The notes: generated from the letters alone by a model not told the origin. Counted from the first letter of the stretch, positions 53,542 through 62,156 are shown. The stretch: DNA of 64,000 nucleotides from JABMNT01 sp048262255 (GCA_048262255.1 JBLXFH010000001.1:1-64000), one strand, 5' to 3'. Program-made: numbers and translations.

Positions 53542-53567
53542 AAAAACCCCGCCGAAGCGGGGTTTTT
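53542..53567. terminator. Bidirectional intrinsic terminator
   Basis: An 11-bp stem, AAAAACCCCGC and GCGGGGTTTTT, around CGAA. It lies between the convergent coiled-coil gene and rpsD and can stop transcription from both. Confidence 0.9.
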
Positions 53568-53589
53568 AATACGGGGAATTCTGTCGCGA

Positions 53590-54204
53590 TTAACGCGAAT
53601 AGAATTCGATAACCAGGTTGGGTTCCATTTGAACCGGGTAGGGAACGTCGGCCAGTTTCGGCACGCGTGTGAACGTTCCTTCCATTTTGTTGGAATTCAC
53701 TTCCATATAATCGGGAATGTCCCGCTCCGGGCTTTCCATAGCCAGCAGCACCATCGGCATTTGACGCGATTTTTCGCGGACCGTGATGACATCGCCTTCT
53801 TTAACCAGATAGGAAGGAATGTTGACCTTTTTACCGTTCACCCGGACATGTCCGTGGTTGATGAACTGACGTGAAGAGAAAACCGTGGGGACGAATTTCA
53901 TGCGGTAGACAACGGCGTCGAGACGGGTCTCTAGAATGCCGATGAGATTTTCCGAGGTATCACCCGCAACCCGCTGTGCTTCTTTGTAATAGCGGCGGAA
54001 CTGTTTTTCGGTGACGTTGCCGTAGTAGCCCTTGAGCTTTTGCTTGGCCATCAACTGCAGACCGAAGTCCGACGGCTTGCGGCGGCGCTGGCCGTGCTGT
54101 CCCGGAGGATAATCGCGAACGTTGATCGGGCTTTTCGGACGGCCCCAGAGGTTGACGCCAAGGCGTCGGTTAATCTTGTATTTGGCTTGTGTACGTTTAC
54201 TCAT
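53590..54204 (-). CDS. rpsD: 30S ribosomal protein S4
   Basis: S4 nucleates 30S assembly on 16S rRNA. The 204-residue protein starts SKRTQAKYKINRRLGVNLWG and has the S4 RNA-binding domain (LDAVVYRMKFVPTVFSSRQF, then HGHVRVNGKKVNIPS). The N-terminal zinc-ligand cysteines of C+ S4 proteins are absent, so it is the C- form. AAGGGAC lies 6 bp before the ATG. It stands alone rather than in the alpha operon, with its own strong promoter and a palindrome in its leader. Confidence 0.97.
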   Translation of the reverse strand: MSKRTQAKYKINRRLGVNLWGRPKSPINVRDYPPGQHGQRRRKPSDFGLQLMAKQKLKGYYGNVTEKQFRRYYKEAQRVAGDTSENLIGILETRLDAVVYRMKFVPTVFSSRQFINHGHVRVNGKKVNIPSYLVKEGDVITVREKSRQMPMVLLAMESPERDIPDYMEVNSNKMEGTFTRVPKLADVPYPVQMEPNLVIEFYSR

Positions 54205-54250
54205 TTTAAGTCCCTTGTTAATTAGGTGTTCTTAACCCGCTGAGCCGGTT

Positions 54251-54268
54251 CCTGATCACGTGATCAGG
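54251..54268 (-). promoter_or_regulatory. 18-bp perfect palindrome in the rpsD leader
   Basis: CCTGATCACGTGATCAGG is a perfect palindrome 46-64 bp before the rpsD ATG and downstream of the predicted start site near 54315, so it should lie in the mRNA leader. It could form a 7-9 bp hairpin. It might be an S4 autoregulation element or a DNA operator. No known site was recognised. Confidence 0.5.
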
Positions 54269-54321
54269 GGCGGGGTGCAAGGAAACAAAGCCCTTGGCCC
54301 ACGTTTGCGGGAACGGCGCGG

Positions 54322-54349
54322 AATATAGGGGTTTCGAGAGGTTTGTCAA
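54322..54349 (-). promoter_or_regulatory. Sigma70-type promoter of rpsD
   Basis: On the minus strand TTGACA (54349-54344) and TATATT (54327-54322) are separated by 16 bp, a near-consensus housekeeping promoter. Initiation near 54315 would give a leader of about 110 nt containing the palindrome. Confidence 0.75.
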
Positions 54350-54379
54350 ACCCTAAGGCAAAACACAGGATGGGACCTT

Positions 54380-54943
54380 CTAAATGCTCTCCAGTTCGGA
54401 GTCCCAATAGAGGAAATCGCGCCAGCTTTCATGCAGGTAATTGGGCGGAAAGGCGCGACCGTTTTCCTGCAGCAGGAATTTTGACGGCTGATCGGGGCGG
54501 CGCAGCGGGTGCATGCCGGTTTCTCTGGGCAGGCCATGCCCTTTGCGTAAATTGCATGGCGCACAGGCCGTCACCACATTCTCCCAAGTGGTCCGCCCGC
54601 CTTTTGAGCGCGGCACCACATGATCAAACGTCAGCTCTTCCGTGCGAAACGGCGAGCCGCAGTACTGACAGGAGAAGCTGTCGCGCAAAAACACGTTGAA
54701 CCGCGTGAAGGCCGGGCTGTTGGCGGTTTTCACATAATCTTTCAGCGAAATGACACTGGGTAACCGGAAAATCTGGTTGGGAGAGTGGACTTCCTGGTCA
54801 TATTCATTGACCACGTTCACACGATCAAGAAAAACCGCCTTGATGGCATCCTGCCAGGACCACAGAGACAGGGGGAAGTAGCTGAGCGGCCGATAATCGG
54901 CGTTCAGAACCAGAGCCGGAAACGTTCCTTGTGCAGTCGTCAT
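54380..54943 (-). CDS. HNH endonuclease family protein
   Basis: The 187-residue protein has a complete HNH zinc nuclease motif: CQYCG, LTFDHVVPRSKGGRTTWEN with the catalytic histidine, and CAPCN. The N-terminal part (TFPALVLNADYRPLSYFPLS) matches a common chromosomal HNH family of uncertain cellular role. Since it is next to rpsD in a housekeeping setting, it is probably a cellular rather than mobile-element nuclease. Confidence 0.88.
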   Translation of the reverse strand: MTTAQGTFPALVLNADYRPLSYFPLSLWSWQDAIKAVFLDRVNVVNEYDQEVHSPNQIFRLPSVISLKDYVKTANSPAFTRFNVFLRDSFSCQYCGSPFRTEELTFDHVVPRSKGGRTTWENVVTACAPCNLRKGHGLPRETGMHPLRRPDQPSKFLLQENGRAFPPNYLHESWRDFLYWDSELESI

Positions 54944-55045
54944 ACACCTACCCTCGCGTCTGAGGTTAGCCTACAACATATTGCGCTCTTTTACCAAACC
55001 CAAGATAGTTATTGTTATATGACAGCATAACAACCGGTGTCGCGG

Positions 55046-55744
55046 TCAACCGAACGGCGCCGCCGTCGTTGATGCCGGCAAAGGCACGCCAAAGCAATCC
55101 ACCAAAAAGCTCATGCCCGCCATGATGCTCTGGTCGTTCAGGCCATGACCCAGATTTGGCAGCATCTCGCCTTTTATCTTAATGCCAACCTCCTGCAATG
55201 CGGCAACCCCTTCATACAGGGCTTCCGGCGGCACGACATCGTCAATGGCGCCGTGCATCATCATCACCGGCGGCTGTGATTTAACCTCATCGGCCAGCAG
55301 TTCCGGGCCGATCAGCGCCCCCGAATAGGCAATAACCCCCGCCAGTTGCTCGGCCCGGCGCACACCTACATGTAAGGACATCATCGCGCCCTGTGAAAAC
55401 CCGACCAGTGCCACGTCTTTTGCTGTCAGCCCGTGCAGTTGCATTTGCTGATCAATAAAGGCGTCAAGAACGGGTGCCGCGGCCAGTGTGCCTTCCAGGC
55501 GCGACGCCGGGGTTGGGTTGGCCAGCGAAAACCACTGATAGCCCATGGGCGCCATATCAAAGGCAAAGGGCGCGTTGGGTGAGACAAACTGTGCGTCCGG
55601 CAGAACCTTGGCGAAATAAGGGGCAAGACCAATCAGATCCTGACCATCCGAACCGACGCCATGGCAAAAAATGACCAGTTGTTTTGGCGCGCCACCGGAA
55701 GCCGGGGCGAAAGTCGGTCCTTCGAGTTCAGGCAGTTCACTCAT
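55046..55744 (-). CDS. Phospholipase/carboxylesterase (YpfH/APT1-like)
   Basis: The 232-residue alpha/beta hydrolase has the nucleophile GFSQGAMMS, the acid in GAIDDVVPPE and the histidine in LGHGLN. The N-terminal IFCHGVGSDGQDL and the block WFSLANPTP identify the dienelactone-hydrolase-like carboxylesterase group that includes acyl-protein thioesterases. GAGGAG lies about 6 bp before the ATG at 55744; the longer frame runs into the divergent gluQ region. Substrate unknown. Confidence 0.87.
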   Translation of the reverse strand: MSELPELEGPTFAPASGGAPKQLVIFCHGVGSDGQDLIGLAPYFAKVLPDAQFVSPNAPFAFDMAPMGYQWFSLANPTPASRLEGTLAAAPVLDAFIDQQMQLHGLTAKDVALVGFSQGAMMSLHVGVRRAEQLAGVIAYSGALIGPELLADEVKSQPPVMMMHGAIDDVVPPEALYEGVAALQEVGIKIKGEMLPNLGHGLNDQSIMAGMSFLVDCFGVPLPASTTAAPFG

Positions 55745-55843
55745 CGTTGGCTCCTCATGCAAGCAGGGACTTTTAATTACGCCTTTTGGTAGCCGATTAC
55801 ACCCCCTCTTGTCACGCCTACTCACAAACCGCTATCAAGTCCT

Positions 55844-56698
55844 ATGTCTGTTATCACACGATTTGCGCCAAGCCCTACGGGTCACCTGCATCTGGGCCAT
55901 GCCTATTCGGCGCTGTTTGCGGAGCAATGCGCACAGCGCCAGGCGGGGCTGTTTTTGCTGCGTATCGAGGATATTGACGCCAGCCGCTGCAAACCAGAAT
56001 TCGATCAGGCCATTCAGGAAGATCTGGCCTGGCTGGGGCTGAACTGGCAACAGCCCGTGCGCCGCCAATCCGAGCACCTCGACGACTACGCTCAGGCTTT
56101 GGAGCATCTCGATCAAAAGGGCCTGTTGTATCCGTGTTTTTGTACCCGCAAGGACATCCAGGCCGAAATTCTGGCCGCTGGATACGCCCCCCATGCCGCA
56201 CCCACAGGCCCCGAAGGACCTGTATATCCCGGCACTTGCCGTCATTTGAGCGAGACGGAGCGCCAACAGAAACTTACCGCAGGCACGCCTTACGCCCTGC
56301 GTCTGAAAACCGATATGGCACTCAGCCAAACCGGCCCGTTGACCTGGCACGACAACATCCGAGGCAAGCAGATGGCCACACCGGAACAATTTGGCGATCC
56401 GGTTCTGGCCCGCAAGGACATTGCAACCAGCTATCATCTTGCCGTCACTCTGGATGACCACCAGCAGGGCATCACACTGGTCACACGCGGCGAAGATCTT
56501 TTTTCGGCGACACACCTGCATCGGCTCCTGCAGGCTGTGCTGGAGCTGGATACACCCGCTTATCACCATCACCCCCTGCTGACCGACGATGCGGGACACC
56601 GTTATGCCAAACGCGATAATGCGTTAACGCTCCGAAATTTACGCGAAGCGGGTCATACAGCGGCGGAAGTCCGAAAGATGGCTTATGCGGACCTTTAA
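55844..56698 (+). CDS. gluQ: Glutamyl-Q tRNA(Asp) synthetase
   Basis: GluQ attaches glutamate to the queuosine at position 34 of tRNA(Asp). The 284-residue protein is a truncated GluRS without an anticodon-binding domain. It has the HIGH-type motif in TGHLHLGHAYSAL, a zinc site with CFC and YPGTC, and the KMSKS-like AKRDN. It lies 2.3 kb before the queuosine gene cluster. The thermonuclease-like gene overlaps its 3' end by 14 bp. Confidence 0.94.
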   Translation: MSVITRFAPSPTGHLHLGHAYSALFAEQCAQRQAGLFLLRIEDIDASRCKPEFDQAIQEDLAWLGLNWQQPVRRQSEHLDDYAQALEHLDQKGLLYPCFCTRKDIQAEILAAGYAPHAAPTGPEGPVYPGTCRHLSETERQQKLTAGTPYALRLKTDMALSQTGPLTWHDNIRGKQMATPEQFGDPVLARKDIATSYHLAVTLDDHQQGITLVTRGEDLFSATHLHRLLQAVLELDTPAYHHHPLLTDDAGHRYAKRDNALTLRNLREAGHTAAEVRKMAYADL

Positions 56699-57488
56699 AC
56701 GCTTCATTCTGGGATTGATCCTTATCATCCATCCGGTGGCGACCTTTGCCGCGCCGCTGGACGATCTGGCGATAGGGGAAACGGCGCGGGTGATGGAAGT
56801 GGTGGATGGTGATACCGTCATTTTAGACCGCGCCATCGACGGAGCCCTACAGGTGCGTCTGGTCGGCCTGCAGGCGCCGAAGTTACCACTGGGTCGCAAG
56901 GGCTTTCGGGAATGGCCGCTGGCGCCCGATTCCAAATACGCACTGGAAGCCCTGACACTCAACAAACCCGTGACCTTAAAGTTCGGTGGCGCACGCATGG
57001 ACCGGCATGGGCGGCATCTGGCACACCTGTTTCTGGCCGACGGGACCTGGGTACAGGGCGAAATGCTGAAACGCGGCATGGCCCGGGTTTATACCTTTCC
57101 CGACAACCGCGCCGTTGCAAAAGAGATGTATGCCCTGGAGCGCAATGCACGGACCGCCAACCGGGGCATCTGGGCGCATCCGTTTTATGCGGTGCGCGCC
57201 GCCACTCCGGACGCCCTGGAACGCCTGATCGGCACTTTTCAGGTAATCGAAGGCCGGGTCTTTGATGCGGCAAAAGTCAAAGGGACGGTATATCTGAATT
57301 TTGATGAAAACTGGCGGGAAGACTTCACCGTCACCCTCAACAGCCGGGCCCGGCGGGCCTTTACAGATGCTGGCATCGATCCTTTAAGCTTAGAGGGCAA
57401 AATGATCCGGGTGCGCGGCTGGCTGAACAAGCGCAATGGCCCCGGCATCACCGCCAGCCACCCGGAGCAGTTTGAGCTGCTGGATTAA
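56685..57488 (+). CDS. Thermonuclease-fold protein with degenerate active site
   Basis: The 267-residue protein has a signal peptide (1-22, LILIIHPVATFAAP) and an SNase-like OB-fold domain (about 33-175). Against staphylococcal nuclease, the Ca/nucleotide region VDGDTV (Asp43), Arg58 and Arg110 (equivalent to Arg35 and Arg87) are kept. The calcium ligand Asp40 is Gln63 and the general base Glu43 is Lys66 in LVGLQAPKLP. It is therefore unlikely to be an ordinary nuclease. It overlaps gluQ by 14 bp, so expression is coupled to gluQ. The C-terminal about 90 residues hold a second OB-like segment. Confidence 0.8.
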   Translation: MRTFKRFILGLILIIHPVATFAAPLDDLAIGETARVMEVVDGDTVILDRAIDGALQVRLVGLQAPKLPLGRKGFREWPLAPDSKYALEALTLNKPVTLKFGGARMDRHGRHLAHLFLADGTWVQGEMLKRGMARVYTFPDNRAVAKEMYALERNARTANRGIWAHPFYAVRAATPDALERLIGTFQVIEGRVFDAAKVKGTVYLNFDENWREDFTVTLNSRARRAFTDAGIDPLSLEGKMIRVRGWLNKRNGPGITASHPEQFELLD

Positions 57489-57496
57489 GATCTGGG

Positions 57497-57967
57497 CTAG
57501 GGCCGCATGAGACGGAATCTCTGAAACCGCTGGCCGTCGATCATCACCTGACCATCCTCCACAAAGCCCAGACGCTTTATGGCGTTTGCGTTGGTGCGGT
57601 TTGGCGGCAGTAAAGCGGTTATGGAATCGAGGTTCATTTGGCTGAAAGCCTGCTCTTTAACGTGATGGAAAATCTTCCGTCCCCAACCCCAAAAGGCGGG
57701 GTCCAGGACAAGACCGAAATCGGCATCACCCTGCTCCGGCTGCAGGCCGCCCCAGCCAGCAAAAACGCCTTTGATCCGAAACGCCCAGGGGCCATAGCCA
57801 TATGTATCCCACAGCTGCTGTTTGGCTTTCAAAAAAGCGCGGCAGGAAACGGCATTAAAACCGCCGTCCAGCAACGGCAATTGGCGGCCAACCTTGTCAT
57901 TTGTCATCAGTTCGATGAGGTCCTGTTCTTTGACCTCAAACAGCGAAACAAACTCAATGTCATCCAT
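57497..57967 (-). CDS. GNAT-family N-acetyltransferase
   Basis: The 156-residue protein fits the RimJ/RimL-like acetyltransferase group: the loop FWGWGRKIFHHV for acetyl-CoA and SITALLPPNRTNANAIKRLGF near the C-terminus, where Asn-rich NxxA..LGF is the family hallmark. Substrate unknown. The ATG at 57967 is used rather than a TTG three codons upstream. It is followed on its upstream side by a hairpin terminator and converges on the thermonuclease-like gene. Confidence 0.83.
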   Translation of the reverse strand: MDDIEFVSLFEVKEQDLIELMTNDKVGRQLPLLDGGFNAVSCRAFLKAKQQLWDTYGYGPWAFRIKGVFAGWGGLQPEQGDADFGLVLDPAFWGWGRKIFHHVKEQAFSQMNLDSITALLPPNRTNANAIKRLGFVEDGQVMIDGQRFQRFRLMRP

Positions 57968-57982
57968 GAAATGCAACCCACA

Positions 57983-58017
57983 TAAAAAAAGTGCCTCAAT
58001 TGAGAGGCCCTTCTTTT
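57983..58017. terminator. Probable intrinsic terminator
   Basis: An A-run, the stem GCCTC/GAGGC (with extra pairs outside one bulge) around AATTGA, and a T-rich right side. It lies between the DUF6356 gene and the GNAT gene and would stop the DUF6356 transcript. Confidence 0.55.
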
Positions 58018-58080
58018 AAGCCCCGTTATGCGGAAAGTCATGGAACGGTTGTTGCGCTCAAGATTTTGTTACCGGTTTTG

Positions 58081-58320
58081 TTAACCGGTGATGACCCTTC
58101 CTTTCGCCGCCTTACGATTACGGCCTGCGATCATCCGGTCGTGCAGATCTGCGATCACGGCACTGCCGGTTTTCACAAACAGGAACGGGAAAAAGGCATG
58201 CACCAGCGCCACCAACGCACCGGCAAACAGTTTCAGGCTGAAGCTCAACGCAACGCCCAAATGTTCAAAATAGGTTTCATCGACACTGGCCGGATGTGCG
58301 GTGAACAGGTGCTTGACCAT
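58081..58320 (-). CDS. DUF6356 small membrane-associated protein
   Basis: The 79-residue protein starts MVKHLFTAHPASVDETYFEH and has one hydrophobic stretch (SLKLFAGALVALVHAFFPFLF), typical of DUF6356. Its function is unknown. GGAG lies about 7 bp before the ATG. It is divergent from the Lrp-type regulator, which may therefore control it. The region between is extremely AT-rich. Confidence 0.78.
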   Translation of the reverse strand: MVKHLFTAHPASVDETYFEHLGVALSFSLKLFAGALVALVHAFFPFLFVKTGSAVIADLHDRMIAGRNRKAAKGRVITG

Positions 58321-58428
58321 TTTCAGTCTCCAGATTTTTAAATTGTTCGCGGTGATTGACTGGCACTGATCATATCCATTGAACTGGAGAAAGAGTTCCT
58401 TATTTTACCTGTAAATTTCCATTTTATT

Positions 58429-58456
58429 AAATTATTATTCTAATATTATATAATTT
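58429..58456. promoter_or_regulatory. AT-rich inverted repeat before the Lrp-type gene
   Basis: AAATTAT (58429-58435) and ATAATTT (58450-58456) form a perfect inverted repeat spaced by 14 bp. A TATAAT hexamer sits at 58449-58454, 17 bp before the regulator ATG. Such AT-rich palindromic DNA between divergent genes suits Lrp-family autoregulation. Confidence 0.45.
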
Positions 58457-58470
58457 TATGGAATAATTTT

Positions 58471-58932
58471 ATGGATGAGATGGATCGAAAAATCCTCAAC
58501 TGTCTGCAAACCGATGCCACGCTGTCCATTTCCGAGATCTCGGATCGGGTCGGGTTATCACCAACGCCCTGCTGGCGGCGCATCCAGAATCTGGAAACCC
58601 GCGGCGTCATCCGCAAACGGGTCGCCCTGCTGGACCGCGACCAGATGAATGTAGGAGTGACGGTGTTTGTCTCACTGAAAACCAATCAGCACACACAGGA
58701 ATGGCTCGAGAATTTTGCCGGTTTGATGCACGATTTTCCGGAAGTTATGGAATTTTACCGGATGAGCGGTGGGGTCGATTACCTGCTTAAAATCGTCGTG
58801 CCCGACATCGCTGCCTACGATGCCGTTTACAAACGGCTCATTGAAAAGATTGATCTTTTCGACGTCAGCTCTGCCTTCGCCATGGAGGAAATCAAGTGCG
58901 AAACGGCATTGCCCCTGACTTACGCAAAATAG
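58471..58932 (+). CDS. Lrp/AsnC-family transcriptional regulator
   Basis: The 153-residue protein has an AsnC-type winged helix (DRKILNCLQTDATLSISEIS, then GLSPTPCWRRIQNLE) and the ligand-binding RAM domain (VTVFVSLKT, GGVDYLLKIVVPD, SSFAMEEIK-like end). The effector is probably an amino acid, not identifiable here. It is divergent from DUF6356; the following queA gene begins 73 bp downstream but is not an obvious target. Confidence 0.9.
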   Translation: MDEMDRKILNCLQTDATLSISEISDRVGLSPTPCWRRIQNLETRGVIRKRVALLDRDQMNVGVTVFVSLKTNQHTQEWLENFAGLMHDFPEVMEFYRMSGGVDYLLKIVVPDIAAYDAVYKRLIEKIDLFDVSSAFAMEEIKCETALPLTYAK

Positions 58933-59005
58933 CGGATATAAATATATCAGTTGCAGTGACGGGTTTGTTTGTACTTCCCCGCCGCTTTCTGTAGGTTCCC
59001 GCGCC

Positions 59006-60094
59006 ATGCGCGTATCTGATTTCGATTTTGACCTGCCAACGGATAACATCGCCCAGCACCCGGCGGAGCCCAGGGATTCGGCACGCCTGCTGCATGTGCC
59101 AGCATCTGGTGATTTGACCGATCTCAAGGTCACGGATTTGCCCGGCCTGCTGCAACCGGGCGACCTGCTGATCACCAACGACACCCGCGTCATTCCGGCC
59201 CGCCTCACCGGTGTTCGGGGTGATGCGACACATTCCGGCCCGCCGCAAGGTGGCGCGAAAATTGAGGTCACCCTGCACAAGCCGGATAACCCGGCCGTCT
59301 GGCGAGCCTTTGCCCGGCCTGCAAAAAAGCTGAAAATCCGCGATCTAATCGTGTTTGCGCCGGGGTTTTCGGCGGTCGTCGAGAACAAAGGTGAAGGTGG
59401 CGAGGTCACCCTGCATTTTAACGTGTTTGGTCCAAAGCTTCTGGAAGCCCTGCAGGCGCACGGCGTAATGCCGCTGCCGCCCTATATCAAACGCCCGAAG
59501 GAAGGCGAACAGGCCGATACCCTGTCCTATCAGACCCTATTTGCGGCAAATGATGGAGCCGTTGCCGCGCCCACCGCCAGCCTGCATTACACACCCGATC
59601 TGGTAAAAGCCATCGAGGACCGCGGTGTGCAGATTGCCAAACTGACCCTGCATGTGGGGGCCGGCACTTTTCTGCCGATCAAGGTCGACGACACCCGTGA
59701 TCATATAATGCATTCGGAATGGGGTGAATTGAGCTCCGAAACGGCGGAATTGATCAATGAGACGAAACGCCGGGGCGGGCGGATCATTGCATCGGGGACA
59801 ACATCGCTGCGCCTTTTGGAAGCGGCCACATCCGAGGCAGGGGTTGTCGGCCCTTTCCATGGGGAAACGGATATTTTCATTACGCCGGGTTACCGGTTCC
59901 GCGTGACGGATCTGCTTTTGACCAATTTTCATTTGCCCAAATCCACCCTATTCATGCTGGTCGCTGCCTTCACCGGGCTCGGCAGAATGCAAGAGGCCTA
60001 TCAACACGCCATCACAAAAGGCTACCGGTTTTATTCCTACGGCGACGCATCGCTCTTGGAACTGGCTGCCAATTCCCCTAAAGAGAGCACATGA
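59006..60094 (+). CDS. queA: S-adenosylmethionine:tRNA ribosyltransferase-isomerase QueA
   Basis: QueA transfers the ribosyl part of SAM to preQ1 in tRNA, making epoxyqueuosine. The 362-residue protein starts MRVSDFDFDLPTDNIAQHPAEP and has the family blocks LITNDTRVIPARL, PLPPYIKR, YQTLFAANDGAVAAPTASLH and LTNFHLPKSTLFMLVAAF. It overlaps tgt by four bases (ATGA), so the two are coupled, as in many bacteria. Confidence 0.96.
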   Translation: MRVSDFDFDLPTDNIAQHPAEPRDSARLLHVPASGDLTDLKVTDLPGLLQPGDLLITNDTRVIPARLTGVRGDATHSGPPQGGAKIEVTLHKPDNPAVWRAFARPAKKLKIRDLIVFAPGFSAVVENKGEGGEVTLHFNVFGPKLLEALQAHGVMPLPPYIKRPKEGEQADTLSYQTLFAANDGAVAAPTASLHYTPDLVKAIEDRGVQIAKLTLHVGAGTFLPIKVDDTRDHIMHSEWGELSSETAELINETKRRGGRIIASGTTSLRLLEAATSEAGVVGPFHGETDIFITPGYRFRVTDLLLTNFHLPKSTLFMLVAAFTGLGRMQEAYQHAITKGYRFYSYGDASLLELAANSPKEST

Positions 60095-61218
60095 GCCACC
60101 TGACCTTCGATATTATCCAGAAAGACGGGCCCGCCCGTTTGGGCACGTTGATGACCGCACACGGCCCCATCGACACACCCACCTTCATGCCGGTTGGCAC
60201 GGCCGGTACCGTCAAGGCGATGACGCCGGAAGCCGTCGCCGAAACCGGCGCGCAGATTATTCTCGGAAACACCTATCACCTGATGCTGCGCCCAGGCGCT
60301 GACCGGGTTGAGCGTTTTGGCGGACTGCACAAGTTCATGAACTGGCCGGGGCCGATCCTCACCGATTCCGGTGGTTTTCAGGTGATGTCGCTGAAGGGCC
60401 TGCGCAAGATGACGGAAGAGGGGGTCAACTTCCGCTCCCATATAGATGGCTCGGCGCATATGCTGACGCCTGAATATTCCATGCAGATCCAGCATAAGCT
60501 CGATAGCAATATCACCATGTGTTTCGATGAATGCACGCCGTTTCCGGTATCTGAGCCTGATGCAGAGAAATCCATGCAGTTGTCCATGCGCTGGGCGCAG
60601 CGGTCAAAAGACGCCTTCATCAAACGTCCGGGATACGGCCTGTTCGGCATCGTTCAGGGCAGCGTCTATCCCGAACTTCGCCACGAATCTTCAGAGAAGC
60701 TGAAAGCCATCGGTTTTGACGGTTATGCGGTCGGCGGGCTGGCCGTCGGTGAAGGCCAGGACACCATGTTCAAGGTGCTGGAGCAGACCATCCCGCACTT
60801 ACCAACCAACCGGCCGCGCTATCTGATGGGTGTCGGCAAACCGTCCGATATTGTTGGCGCGGTGCGACGCGGCATCGATATGTTCGATTGCGTGCTGCCA
60901 ACCCGCTCGGGACGTACAGACCAGGCCTTCACCCGCATGGGCCAGATCAACATGCGCAACGCCCGCCATAAGGACGACACCCGTCCGCTTGACCCCAAAT
61001 GCACTTGCTATACCTGTCGCAACTATTCGCGTGGTTATATCCATCATTTGGGGTTGTCTAAAGAAATTTTGGGGACAACCCTGCTGACCTGGCATAACCT
61101 GCACTATTATCAGGACCTCATGCGGGGCTTGCGCAACGCCATTGCCGAAGGGGCACTGGACGCCTTTACGGTGTTGTTTGCAGCTGAGCAAAACGGCGGC
61201 GACCTGGAACCGCTTTGA
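60091..61218 (+). CDS. tgt: tRNA-guanine transglycosylase
   Basis: TGT exchanges guanine-34 of tRNA(Asp, Asn, His, Tyr) for preQ1. The 375-residue protein has the catalytic Asp92 in LTDSGGFQV, the nucleophilic Asp266 in MFDCVLPTR, and the zinc set Cys304, Cys306, Cys309 and His335. The TRSGRTDQAFT segment is normal for the family in this class. It is the second gene of the queuosine cluster. Confidence 0.97.
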   Translation: MSHLTFDIIQKDGPARLGTLMTAHGPIDTPTFMPVGTAGTVKAMTPEAVAETGAQIILGNTYHLMLRPGADRVERFGGLHKFMNWPGPILTDSGGFQVMSLKGLRKMTEEGVNFRSHIDGSAHMLTPEYSMQIQHKLDSNITMCFDECTPFPVSEPDAEKSMQLSMRWAQRSKDAFIKRPGYGLFGIVQGSVYPELRHESSEKLKAIGFDGYAVGGLAVGEGQDTMFKVLEQTIPHLPTNRPRYLMGVGKPSDIVGAVRRGIDMFDCVLPTRSGRTDQAFTRMGQINMRNARHKDDTRPLDPKCTCYTCRNYSRGYIHHLGLSKEILGTTLLTWHNLHYYQDLMRGLRNAIAEGALDAFTVLFAAEQNGGDLEPL

Positions 61219-61234
61219 CCGATGAAACTGTGAG

Positions 61235-61705
61235 ATGACCATGGAAGAAAATCAATTTGCCAACCTCAGCCAGCTAGGCGGCGCCTACGAGCTACCCGAC
61301 AGCCCCGAAGAGGCCAAGCTGGAAGCCGTTCCCAACCCGCATAAGGATATCGACTATCTGATCCGCTTCGTCTGCCCGGAATTCACCAGCGTTTGCCCGG
61401 TCACCGGACAACCGGATTTTGCCCATCTGGTGCTTGATTATGTGGCCGACCAGAAGATCGTCGAAAGCAAGTCCCTGAAAATCTATCTGGCCAGTTTCCG
61501 CAATCATGCAGCTTTTCATGAAGGCTGCACGGTCGGTATCGCCAAACGCCTGATCGAGACTTTAAGTCCCCGCTGGTTGCGCATTGGCGGCTACTGGTAT
61601 CCGCGCGGCGGCATGCCCATCGATGTTTTTTACCAGACCGGCGAACCGCCAGCGGGTGTCTGGGTCCCAGAACAGGGCGTTGCCCCCTACCGCGGTCGCG
61701 GTTAA
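61235..61705 (+). CDS. queF: NADPH-dependent preQ0 reductase QueF
   Basis: QueF reduces the nitrile of preQ0 to the amine preQ1. The 156-residue unimodular enzyme has Cys54 and Asp61 in TSVCPVTGQPDFA, equivalent to the catalytic Cys55 and Asp62 of Bacillus QueF, and the substrate-binding SFRNHAAFHE and GYWYPRGGMPIDV. It follows tgt by 16 bp. Downstream genes of the same pathway are queG and a probable precursor transporter. Confidence 0.96.
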   Translation: MTMEENQFANLSQLGGAYELPDSPEEAKLEAVPNPHKDIDYLIRFVCPEFTSVCPVTGQPDFAHLVLDYVADQKIVESKSLKIYLASFRNHAAFHEGCTVGIAKRLIETLSPRWLRIGGYWYPRGGMPIDVFYQTGEPPAGVWVPEQGVAPYRGRG

Positions 61706-61729
61706 TTACTTTTAGATCAGGAGTTACAA

Positions 61730-62143
61730 ATGGACGCCCGTGTAAAATGGATTGAAGGCACCCGTTATCTGGGCACCTCCGGCTCCGGTCACGCCGTGGT
61801 TATGGAAGCCTCCGCCGCCGATCAGAGCGTTGGCCCCAGCCCCATGGAAATGATGCTGATCGGCATGGGCGGCTGCACGACTTATGATGTGGTCGCGATT
61901 TTGAAAAAGATGCGGCTTGATGTGGATGACGTGACCGTCGACCTGCACGCCGAGCGGGCGGAATCAGTCCCACACGTGTTCACGAAAATTCATGCCGTGT
62001 TCACGGTCATCGGCACCAATATCCCTCTCGCCAAGGCGGAAGAGGCGGTCAAACTGTCGGGCGAAAAATACTGCTCGGCCTCACGTATGTTGGAAAAAAC
62101 CGCAGAGATCACTTTCGAGACCCAGGTTCGCGAAAAAAACTAA
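61730..62143 (+). CDS. OsmC-family protein (YhfA-like)
   Basis: The 137-residue protein has both OsmC peroxidatic cysteines, in MGGCTTYD and EKYCSASRM, and the SPMEMMLIG block. Members reduce organic hydroperoxides or, in the YhfA subgroup, act on unknown sulfur compounds. AGGAG precedes the ATG. It is 24 bp after queF on the same strand. Confidence 0.88.
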   Translation: MDARVKWIEGTRYLGTSGSGHAVVMEASAADQSVGPSPMEMMLIGMGGCTTYDVVAILKKMRLDVDDVTVDLHAERAESVPHVFTKIHAVFTVIGTNIPLAKAEEAVKLSGEKYCSASRMLEKTAEITFETQVREKN

Positions 62144-62156
62144 CCCTGGCAACTTA

